From Bacteroidota bacterium (lineage in GTDB: Bacteria; Bacteroidota; Bacteroidia; Chitinophagales; Saprospiraceae): 51,544 nucleotides of DNA. Under the pieces are notes generated by a model. The model was given only the letters and a program-made list of their open reading frames with translations, did not search any database and was not told where the DNA came from. This document shows, piece by piece, positions 25,007 to 31,882 of this stretch (position 1 is its first letter; each line of letters opens with the position of its first letter). The DNA is taken from NCBI GenBank assembly GCA_024743405.1, contig JANSWP010000052.1, forward strand, positions 1-51,544, written 5' to 3'. A program made the translations under genes and the position numbers.

Positions 25007-25144
25007 TATTTTTAAGTTTTGGTGAAATAAATAACTAATTTCACTTCTATTTAGGCAATCGGCGTACTAAGTTAAAAAATGTTATTCAAAGCATTGGTTA
25101 TCAATTTATTACAAATAACAATGAATCAATTTGTGTGAAAAAAA

Positions 25145-25179
25145 TGCCAATATATTGGCATTTTGATGCTATATTGGCA
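25145..25179. promoter_or_regulatory. Palindromic operator candidate upstream of the CMD gene
   Basis: TGCCAATATATTGGCA (25145-25160) is an exact 16-bp palindrome. A shortened second site, TGCTATATTGGCA, follows at 25167-25179 with the right half intact, about two helical turns away. It lies about 140-170 bp before the CMD start codon. The regulator is unknown. Confidence 0.5.
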
Positions 25180-25242
25180 TTGTTTTAATTTACATAATCA
25201 TACAAGATTATTAAAGCAAAAAGGAGTAATAAAAATACTTGA

Positions 25243-25302
25243 TTAAGTATATTCTTGCTTATATTCCTTCGGACTTTTCCCAACTATTTCCTTAAACCTC
25301 GT
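25243..25302 (-). pseudogene. C-terminal remnant of an AraC-family regulator
   Basis: Minus-strand codons from 25302 to the TAA at 25243 read TRFKEIVGKSPKEYKQEYT, the characteristic end of an AraC/XylS DNA-binding domain. A TAG stands directly before it and the rest of the gene is gone. The DUF1853 gene ends only 35 bp away at 25338. The regulator was evidently lost by deletion or replacement next to the operon it may have controlled. Confidence 0.6.
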
Positions 25303-25337
25303 CTAAAAATTTTACCGAATAAATTACTACGCATCAC

Positions 25338-26144
25338 TTACCACCAGACCACAAAGAGTTTTTCAAGTTCAGTGTTGGCATTTTTCAGCCAAATCATGGG
25401 TGCATTTTCTTTGAGAAGTCTTAGGTCGATATCGATCATAATTTCAAAATGTGATTTCCAGGCTACTTGATCATGTGGTTTGATGACCCATTCTGATTTA
25501 GTGGGCATATAAAATTGAGCGTTTGCAAATTCGGGTTTATTAAGATCATCAAACCGCAACCAATAGCCCGCCAAACAGTTTTTATTTAGAGTTCCAATAT
25601 TGACCGCTCTGCTACTAAAGGGCTGAAATAATTGGGCTTTAAAGCAGCATTGATGCTCAATTTTCAAATGATTTATATTGTGGACATATAATGCTTTAGA
25701 TCCTTCTTCTGAGTGTAATAATGGAAATTGCTTGTTCTTTATCTTTTCCATTTTGGCGAAAAATGTATCACGTTTGTTAGGACCAATTAATCTAGGGATA
25801 GGTTCCGAAGTTTCAGGATTGATGATATAGAATTTGTAGGTCAGTTCTACGTGAATTAATTTGTCGCTTTTCTTATCTTTTAGAAGATAATCAATTTCTC
25901 CAAGAGTCCTTTCTTCTTGTCTAATGGGGAGATTATACAAAACTACTTTGTAGGCTTCTGAATATTCCACTAATTGTTTAAAGACATATTCGATTTGATG
26001 TCCTAAGCGAATATTTGGTGGAATGGATTTTGGATGAAATGGATGCAATTCCAAACTCGGAAATTCAAATTGCTGAATATCAAATTGTATTTTTTCCCAA
26101 AGAGGAGGGGTGTTTAAAAACCCAGCACATTGCGCTTTAATCAT
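25338..26144 (-). CDS. DUF1853-family protein, probable PD-(D/E)XK fold
   Basis: This 268-residue soluble protein has the region TLGEIDYLLKDKKSDKLIHVELTYKFYI (about 79-107), with Glu/Asp followed by ExxxK, which resembles the DUF1853 signature and a PD-(D/E)XK nuclease-like core. RLIGPNKRDTFFAKMEKIKNKQFPLL follows, also typical. The function of the family is not known; it may be a nuclease-fold protein without proven activity. The gene stands alone: its 3' end lies beside an AraC remnant and its 5' side beside a strong terminator (26246-26283). The start at 26144 gives full family length. Confidence 0.75.
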   Translation of the reverse strand: MIKAQCAGFLNTPPLWEKIQFDIQQFEFPSLELHPFHPKSIPPNIRLGHQIEYVFKQLVEYSEAYKVVLYNLPIRQEERTLGEIDYLLKDKKSDKLIHVELTYKFYIINPETSEPIPRLIGPNKRDTFFAKMEKIKNKQFPLLHSEEGSKALYVHNINHLKIEHQCCFKAQLFQPFSSRAVNIGTLNKNCLAGYWLRFDDLNKPEFANAQFYMPTKSEWVIKPHDQVAWKSHFEIMIDIDLRLLKENAPMIWLKNANTELEKLFVVWW

Positions 26145-26245
26145 TGATCACAAAAGTAAAAAAAGCTTTGTGTAAATTTCTATTGATTCATTTTGATTTT
26201 AAGCTAGGGTCTGTCGGTAATTAAGAGTTGTCGCTAAGGTATGCA

Positions 26246-26283
26246 AAAACGATAGCCTGACCGAATGGAAAGGCTATCGTTTT
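26246..26283 (-). terminator. Strong rho-independent terminator of the Hsp31-like gene
   Basis: AAAACGATAGCCT (26246-26258) pairs perfectly with AGGCTATCGTTTT (26271-26283) across a 12-nt loop: a 13-bp stem with A/T ends giving a U-tract on either strand. It lies just after the stop of the minus-strand gene at 26305. Confidence 0.8.
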
Positions 26284-26304
26284 ATACGGTAAAATAAGTA
26301 GTTT

Positions 26305-27213
26305 TCACTTTAATTCTTTCAATAAAGCATGTGCTGCTAGTTTCCCAAAATCGTTAGCAGCTTGAGGACTCGCTCCCGTAATTAATTTCCTGTCGATGTG
26401 GGTAGTGTTATCAGCTTCTTGATTAATAATCGTAACGCCCAATTTGTTTAAACGCTCACCATATATCCAAGGCATACTACCTGGCGTATAACCTATCATT
26501 GGTCCTTGTGCATCAACAGCATCTGGGAATGAAGCAATTTTGTAACCTTTATAAATAAATGAATCTTTGTCGCTGTCTAAACTTGCAGCTAACAATGCTG
26601 CTGGACCATGACAAATAGCAAGCATAAACATATCATTATCATGTGACCAATGAATTAATTTATTCAAATCCTTATTTTCAGGTAAGCCAAGCATTGCTCC
26701 ATGTCCTCCTGGAATAAAAACTGCTAAATAGTCCGTGCTGTCATTCATTGAGTTTTGAACAAAGTCTGATAGGCTTCTAGGATTATCAATTTGTTTCTTG
26801 AATTCTGCATAGATTGCTTTTACATTTTCATCCTCATCTGGCATTGCCCACATTTCAACTTTAACTGGTTTCCCTGTTGGAGTTACAATATCTACATCAA
26901 AGCCTGCATTTTTTAAATGTAATGCTGGTAGTAGCATTTCGACAGGATGATTTCCTGTTGAAAACTTTTTACCATTAGCCATTGTCATGTTTCTTTCTTC
27001 GGTACAAACCATTAACACCTTTTTATTTCCTGTATGAGGGTTTTCATAAATAGTGTTATCAAAATCTGTGGTAGAAGATGTTGCTAATTTTAATGCAAAT
27101 GGAGATGGGATGTATGCTCCATCTTCAGTAGATGTTGGTCTAGTTGTTATATATATCGTGATAAAAGCAAGGATAATGAAACTTACTAAACCAATTAATA
27201 TTTTCTTAATCAT
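26305..27213 (-). CDS. Membrane-anchored DJ-1/PfpI (Hsp31/HchA-like) protein
   Basis: This 302-residue protein has one N-terminal membrane helix (about 4-22) and a DJ-1/PfpI glutamine-amidotransferase-like domain. The nucleophile elbow is AICHGPAALL with Cys201 and His202; the conserved Glu is in HPVEML (Glu92), and FIPGGHGAMLGLPENKDL (about 166-183) is typical of the Hsp31/HchA branch. Those proteins act as glyoxalase III or protein deglycase-like enzymes and as chaperones. The membrane anchor suggests a periplasmic face, unlike E. coli HchA. It is co-directional with the oxidoreductase upstream (46 bp) and may be co-transcribed with it as a carbonyl-stress unit. Confidence 0.85.
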   Translation of the reverse strand: MIKKILIGLVSFIILAFITIYITTRPTSTEDGAYIPSPFALKLATSSTTDFDNTIYENPHTGNKKVLMVCTEERNMTMANGKKFSTGNHPVEMLLPALHLKNAGFDVDIVTPTGKPVKVEMWAMPDEDENVKAIYAEFKKQIDNPRSLSDFVQNSMNDSTDYLAVFIPGGHGAMLGLPENKDLNKLIHWSHDNDMFMLAICHGPAALLAASLDSDKDSFIYKGYKIASFPDAVDAQGPMIGYTPGSMPWIYGERLNKLGVTIINQEADNTTHIDRKLITGASPQAANDFGKLAAHALLKELK

Positions 27214-27259
27214 AATCTTAATTATTATAGGTTTTTAATTTAAAAAGACGGAATAAATT

Positions 27260-28243
27260 CTAACTAATTTTTATTACTATTTTACCTTTAGCCCTGCCTG
27301 ATGCAAGGTGAGTGAATGCCTCAATACTCTCCGAGAAAGGATAAACTTTATCAATGATTGGTTTAATTTTTTCATCTTCAACCATTGATTTAATTTCTGC
27401 TAAATGTGCGCCATTCGGGTGCATGAAAATAAATTTGTAAGATGCATCTTTTGCGCTAATTAGTTTAGCTAATTCCTCTGGTAATTTGTAATCTGTCATC
27501 CCAAACATTTTTGCACTCTCTTCATCTAAAGGACCAACAACGCTAACAACTTTGCCGCCTTGCTTAATAACCTGGAAAGCTTCCGAAGTATAGTTTTGCC
27601 CAAGTGTATCATAGACGATATCTATGTCTCTTACAATGGTTTTATAGTCTTCTGTTTTGTAATCAATTACTCTGTCTGCTCCAAGTTCTTTTACCCATTT
27701 TACATTAGTTGTACTTGTTGTGGTGTAAACATAGGCTCCTTTTGCCTTGGCATATTGAATAGCGAAACTACCCACACCACCTGAACCTGCGTGAATAAGA
27801 ACTTTATCGTTTTCTTTTATACCAACGTGTTCCAAGGATTGTAAGGCAGTAAGTCCTGCTAATGGTATACTTGCAGCCTCTTCGAAAGAAATGTTTCCAG
27901 GTTTTTTTGAAACGGCAACACTAGTTATAGCAACATATTCTACGATTGTACCCATTTGTTCTTGAGGCACTCTTGAATAAACCAAGTCTCCAATTTCAAA
28001 ATTGCTTACTTCGCCTCCTTTTTCAACTACAATTCCACTAACATCGTAGGCGCTGGTACTTGGAAATGGAATAGGAATCAGGCCTTTTAGGTTACCTAGA
28101 ATAATACTTTTGTCTATCGGATTAATGGCAGCAGCCTTAACTTCGATTAGTACATCTTTTGCTTGTACGGTAGGTTTACTTACTTCGTTAAAAGCCAGAC
28201 TATCTTTAATCTCACCGTATTTTACTATTTGTAATGCTTTCAT
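27260..28243 (-). CDS. NADP-dependent quinone oxidoreductase, MDR superfamily
   Basis: This zinc-independent medium-chain reductase has 327 residues from the ATG at 28243; the longer reading from 28270 adds nine residues not seen in the family. Features are the GroES-like N-terminal half (VLIEVKAAAINPIDKSI, Pro and Asn near 50) and the nucleotide-binding motif HAGSGGVGSFAIQYAKAKG (about 146-164). The family's reductases act on quinones and enones. It is co-directional with the Hsp31-like gene (46 bp downstream) and the Crp/Fnr gene (86 bp upstream). A role in electrophile detoxification is a reasonable inference. Confidence 0.88.
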   Translation of the reverse strand: MKALQIVKYGEIKDSLAFNEVSKPTVQAKDVLIEVKAAAINPIDKSIILGNLKGLIPIPFPSTSAYDVSGIVVEKGGEVSNFEIGDLVYSRVPQEQMGTIVEYVAITSVAVSKKPGNISFEEAASIPLAGLTALQSLEHVGIKENDKVLIHAGSGGVGSFAIQYAKAKGAYVYTTTSTTNVKWVKELGADRVIDYKTEDYKTIVRDIDIVYDTLGQNYTSEAFQVIKQGGKVVSVVGPLDEESAKMFGMTDYKLPEELAKLISAKDASYKFIFMHPNGAHLAEIKSMVEDEKIKPIIDKVYPFSESIEAFTHLASGRAKGKIVIKIS

Positions 28244-28329
28244 TTTTGTATCTTTTTTAATTTCTAACAATTAATTTGACACAAAATTAAAGCAAGGTCT
28301 TTGAAAAAAAATTGACCTATGGTAAGAAA

Positions 28330-28905
28330 CTATATTTTTGCTTTTTCAACTCTAATACGGCTCAAGCTTTCTTGCGTGATACCTAAATAAGATGCGATGT
28401 GATAATTTCGAGCATACTGCTCTATGTTGGGGTATTGATCTAAAAACAAATCATACCTCTCCGAAGCAGTCAATTGTAGTTGATTCAAAATTCTCCTATG
28501 CAAACTAACCACATGACGCTCTAAAAGATTTCTTTGAAAGGGTTCGTATTCAGGGAATAGTTTAAATATGCCATTAAGTTTTTTAGCATTAAATTCAATG
28601 ACGCTTGATTTTTTAAGACATTCTACTGTTAAGGTTGCGGATTCATTATTGTGAATAGCGATATAATCACTTATCCACCAATTCTTGATAGCAAATTGCA
28701 AGGTATGCTCTTTACCGTTTTTGTCGATGCAGTATGACCTTAGACATCCATCTGTCACAAAATATATTTTGTTTACATTTTGTCCTTGACGGATTAAGAC
28801 CGCCCCTTTAGAAAAGGTCTTTTTCTTTGAAATAGAAAAAAGATATTCTTCTGCTTCAAAGCTTAATTGTATGCGGCTTTTTATATTTTTGATTAATTCT
28901 TTCAA
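28330..28905 (-). CDS. Crp/Fnr-family transcriptional regulator (second)
   Basis: This 191-residue protein has the same length and architecture as the regulator at 19675: a cNMP-binding-like beta-roll (about 20-120; GAVLIRQGQNVNKIYFVTDGCLRSY) and a C-terminal helix-turn-helix (ARNYHIASYLGITQESLSRIRVEK, about 165-190). The two share YHIASYLGI but differ widely elsewhere, so they are distant paralogues. It lies 86 bp upstream of the MDR oxidoreductase and probably controls that unit. The effector is unknown. Confidence 0.87.
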   Translation of the reverse strand: MKELIKNIKSRIQLSFEAEEYLFSISKKKTFSKGAVLIRQGQNVNKIYFVTDGCLRSYCIDKNGKEHTLQFAIKNWWISDYIAIHNNESATLTVECLKKSSVIEFNAKKLNGIFKLFPEYEPFQRNLLERHVVSLHRRILNQLQLTASERYDLFLDQYPNIEQYARNYHIASYLGITQESLSRIRVEKAKI

Positions 28906-28985
28906 TTCTTAATGATGATTTTGATTACTTACAACGTCAAGCATTGTCTTGCTCTAACCGAATGGGAAAAATGAAGGACAATGCA

Positions 28986-29561
28986 TTATTCTATTATTTT
29001 TTCTTTGCTCGCCCCAAGCCAATACTCAATAAAGGAGTCAAAAGAAAAAATTAGGATTATAATAATTATGGTAATCACAAGAGTTAAAATTTTTCTTTTT
29101 AATTGAACTTTGGGCTTTTCTGAAAAGTTAGTTAGCTCTTGAAATACAGTTATTATTTTTTCTTTATTGAAAAAGAGTATTAATAATAACATTGTAAATA
29201 CAATGATAGCATTTGCTAATGCAGGATAAACATCGAGAAAAATAATGTCAAATATTATTATGTTTATCATTATTGGAAGTAATATCAGTACTCCTAATAG
29301 CTTTGTTTTATTCCATAACAGAAACCAGACACCAATGAGTTGGGCAATACCTACAAATAGTATGTAATAATAGGAATGTCCCATAAATGTCCACGCCAAA
29401 GAAAAACTACTTGCTTCTCCTAATGTGGTATTAGCTACTTCAGCTGGCAATTTTCCTTTCATATAAAATTGTCCTCCAAGTATTTTTGATATCGCATAAA
29501 TATTGAGAATTATAAAAACACATTGTCTCAAAACAACTTCAAATATTTCTTTCACCTTCAT
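28986..29561 (-). CDS. DoxX-like integral membrane protein
   Basis: The ATG at 29561 gives 191 residues; a longer reading from 29591 adds ten unlikely residues. There are about five membrane helices. The region FMGHSYYYILFVGIAQLIGVWFLLW followed by TKLLGVLILLPIMINIIIFDI is DoxX-like (an aromatic-rich helix, then Gly and Asn positions). DoxX-like proteins are inner-membrane proteins of loosely defined function, some tied to thiol or quinone redox. The first 40 residues hold a further helix. It is unlinked to its neighbours by spacing (the Crp/Fnr gene starts about 80 bp downstream of its stop). Confidence 0.65.
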   Translation of the reverse strand: MKVKEIFEVVLRQCVFIILNIYAISKILGGQFYMKGKLPAEVANTTLGEASSFSLAWTFMGHSYYYILFVGIAQLIGVWFLLWNKTKLLGVLILLPIMINIIIFDIIFLDVYPALANAIIVFTMLLLILFFNKEKIITVFQELTNFSEKPKVQLKRKILTLVITIIIIILIFSFDSFIEYWLGASKEKIIE

Positions 29562-29700
29562 TTTTTTTAAGTGGTTACAACCCTCAAACATACGTGATAT
29601 AGCACATAAATTTCTTATCTACTCGTTTTTAACGGTTAAAACGGTTGGTAGAAATTTTCAGCCTAATGCCCGTTAAATATTGAATTCCTTTGTAATAACT

Positions 29701-30150
29701 TTAACCAACTTCATTCTTCGATTCAGCATAATTTTTCAAACTCGAAAGTAAAAAATCCCAAACGGGTAACATTCTATGATACATCGCTGTAGAATTGAAA
29801 TTAGATTGTTCTAATGTCAACTTTGTTCCATTTTCATGAGGATTCAATATATAACAAATGGTTAAATGATTTTCCCGAATTCTTTTAGTTCCATGATTTG
29901 TACTCCAATATCTATATTGAAATTTCTCATCTTTCACTAAAGATTCGATTATTCCATAATCAGTAAATTCATCATCTCCTTCACCTCCTTTAAGTATTAT
30001 TTCATTTCCAATACCCCAATTTGATTCCATAGAATTCAATGGGTAGTATTTGATAATCTCATTAGCGTTTATCAATAGTTCAAAAACTTCTTTTGGAGTT
30101 CTTGAAATAAATATTTCTTTCTTCAGTGATAGATTTCCCCCCTTTTTCAT
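29701..30150 (-). CDS. SRPBCC-domain (START-like) protein
   Basis: This 149-residue single-domain protein of the Bet v1/START-like SRPBCC superfamily, AHSA1-like branch, shows FISRTPKEVFELLINANEIIKYYP near the N-terminus, then alternating strands (IILKGGEGDDEFTDYGIIESLV, FQYRYWS, KLTLEQSNF) and a long C-terminal helix (MLPVWDFLLSSLKNYAE). Such domains bind small hydrophobic ligands or lipids. It is the last gene of a five-gene operon: the stop of the DUF4386 gene lies 6 bp upstream. The ligand is unknown. Confidence 0.8.
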   Translation of the reverse strand: MKKGGNLSLKKEIFISRTPKEVFELLINANEIIKYYPLNSMESNWGIGNEIILKGGEGDDEFTDYGIIESLVKDEKFQYRYWSTNHGTKRIRENHLTICYILNPHENGTKLTLEQSNFNSTAMYHRMLPVWDFLLSSLKNYAESKNEVG

Positions 30151-30156
30151 ATATCG

Positions 30157-30900
30157 TTAATTTTTATTTACGCGCTTAAAATTTCTCTTATTCCACTCTT
30201 CAATATTTAACCCTTTTATCAGCAACCAAAAGGTAAAGGACAATTCTCCAATTGTTACAATCACAAGAAGTGCGATGACCAATATTGAAAATAGTTCATT
30301 GTGGGTCAAAGTGATTTCCCCGATACTTTCCAATGAATAACCAAAGCTTCCAATACCCATCAACAATCCCAGAACTTTTGGGAAATAGCCAGATTTGAAG
30401 ACTAAATATCCTAGCGAAATTAAATGAAGACCAAAAAATAATCCCCAAATATAAACTCCATATTCATGGGCTTCGAGAAATACTAAGACCAAAGATTGCA
30501 ACTCATCTATTTCGAATGCAACCAGGTTGTTAGCACTATTAAGTAGATGATATGGAATTAAATAATTAAGCAAATTGAGCCCCATTACAATACTCATAGA
30601 TAGTCTAGAAAACGCGGCGATCATGGAAATCGTTTGATTTATTGGTTTGAACAATCGATATAAAATTACCGTCAATATTATTTCTAACAAGATAATAACA
30701 ATGTCACCTAAAATGCCCAATCGAAATAGACCTTGATTCTCCAATAGGTTTTGTGCAGTTGTAGCGGCATCGTCAGATACAATAATTACAGAGGGCATAT
30801 AGCCAATGCTAAACCCGCCAGAGATTGCGATAAGAAGATATAGCAGACCTGCGAATTTTGCATAGGTCATGGCCTGTATTTGATTTGTTATTTCTGTCAT
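30157..30900 (-). CDS. DUF4386-type membrane protein
   Basis: This 247-residue protein has about six predicted membrane helices. The start YAKFAGLLYLLIAISGGFSIGYMPSVI (about 13-39) and the later ILTVILYRLFKPINQTISMIAAFSRLSMSIVMGLNLLNY are characteristic of DUF4386. The family is an inner-membrane group without known activity. Only 15 bp separate it from the STAS-like gene upstream and 6 bp from the SRPBCC gene downstream, so it is part of one operon. The tight packing suggests a shared envelope- or lipid-related function, but this is inference. Confidence 0.8.
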   Translation of the reverse strand: MTEITNQIQAMTYAKFAGLLYLLIAISGGFSIGYMPSVIIVSDDAATTAQNLLENQGLFRLGILGDIVIILLEIILTVILYRLFKPINQTISMIAAFSRLSMSIVMGLNLLNYLIPYHLLNSANNLVAFEIDELQSLVLVFLEAHEYGVYIWGLFFGLHLISLGYLVFKSGYFPKVLGLLMGIGSFGYSLESIGEITLTHNELFSILVIALLVIVTIGELSFTFWLLIKGLNIEEWNKRNFKRVNKN

Positions 30901-30915
30901 TTTTATTTTTATTAA

Positions 30916-31227
30916 TTAGAAATTTTTTAAAAACCACTTCAGTGAATCCTCTTTTGAGGTAAAAAAAATGGACGTACCAGAGTCGATACTTTCATTATGG
31001 TATTGCGGAGGATGTATTAAAGCTATCTTTTTGAACTTGGTTAAACAGGGCTCCAAATCAGATAATTGATCTCTCAAATGTTTAATGACTTTTAATGATA
31101 AGAAATCGTGTACCCCGGTATCAATAATTAAAAAATCATGTCTCTTTGCAGAAATCAACTCGGATCTAAGACGAATGACTTCATCATGTCCAATTGGTTT
31201 TTCTAGGTTTATTTCTAATAGATTCAT
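30916..31227 (-). CDS. Small SpoIIAA/STAS-like protein
   Basis: This 103-residue cytoplasmic protein is read from the ATG at 31227; that start overlaps the methyltransferase stop as ATGA, the usual sign of translational coupling, whereas the upstream ATG at 31254 would overlap by 31 bp. The pattern of strands and helices (FLIIDTGVHDFLSLKVIKHLRDQLSDLEP, then FKKIALIHPP, then STSKEDSLKWFLKNF-like end) recalls SpoIIAA-like or STAS folds, where the last helix follows a 'FTSKEDSLKWF' type segment. No phospho-acceptor Ser could be assigned. The family call is tentative; membership in the operon is firm. Confidence 0.55.
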   Translation of the reverse strand: MNLLEINLEKPIGHDEVIRLRSELISAKRHDFLIIDTGVHDFLSLKVIKHLRDQLSDLEPCLTKFKKIALIHPPQYHNESIDSGTSIFFTSKEDSLKWFLKNF

Positions 31228-31853
31228 AAGCTTTTCTTTGCTACAATAAAACAATCCGGTAGTCGAGACAAACTCTCACTGTCCACTGTTACAAAATTTC
31301 CATTAGTTATTATATTCTCTAATTCTGAAATTTTAAAAAAATTCATCTTTGGAACGAGGCCTATTTTAGTCAGGAAGAACATCATCATGCTTAAGAATGT
31401 CTTTCGCTCTCCCAGACAAGCGGTTGCGGAAATAAATAATCCTTCCGGTTTTAAAAGACCATTTATTCGTAACATAACTTTAGGCATGTCTTCTATATAA
31501 TGCAGAATATTGAAAGCCAAAATTACATCAAAGGATTCTTTTTTATATTGCTCATCAAATAGGTTTGATTGCTCGAAATCGATATTCTCAATGTTACGCT
31601 GAGCTGCTTTTCTTTTTGCAACTGCTATCATTCCGGACGATATATCAATGGTATGAATCGTTTTTACACTTTCGGCAATTTCATTGGTTATTGTTCCAGG
31701 CCCACATCCGAAATCCAAAATAACATCATTACTATCGAGCATTTTTTTAGTGGCTTCAATAGTTTTGAAGGAAGTGGAAGCCTGATCAATTTTCTTTTCT
31801 GGCCTATCGAATAGATTTGACACCTTGTCCCAAAACTTTTCTGAATTATTCAT
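31224..31853 (-). CDS. Class I SAM-dependent methyltransferase
   Basis: This 209-residue Rossmann-fold methyltransferase has motif I VILDFGCGPGTITNEIAE (about 39-56), the acidic residue of motif II in IHTIDISSGM, motif III around FDVILAFNILHYIED and motif IV near GLFISATACLGERKTF. It is of the Methyltransf_11/25 type, acting on small molecules or lipids. It begins 29 bp after the stop of the TonB-receptor gene and overlaps the next gene by 4 bp, so it is in the same operon. The substrate is unknown; its coupling to an outer-membrane receptor is unusual. Confidence 0.88.
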   Translation of the reverse strand: MNNSEKFWDKVSNLFDRPEKKIDQASTSFKTIEATKKMLDSNDVILDFGCGPGTITNEIAESVKTIHTIDISSGMIAVAKRKAAQRNIENIDFEQSNLFDEQYKKESFDVILAFNILHYIEDMPKVMLRINGLLKPEGLFISATACLGERKTFLSMMMFFLTKIGLVPKMNFFKISELENIITNGNFVTVDSESLSRLPDCFIVAKKSL

Positions 31854-31882
31854 TTTCGAAATGGTTTTATTTAATCAAGCGC

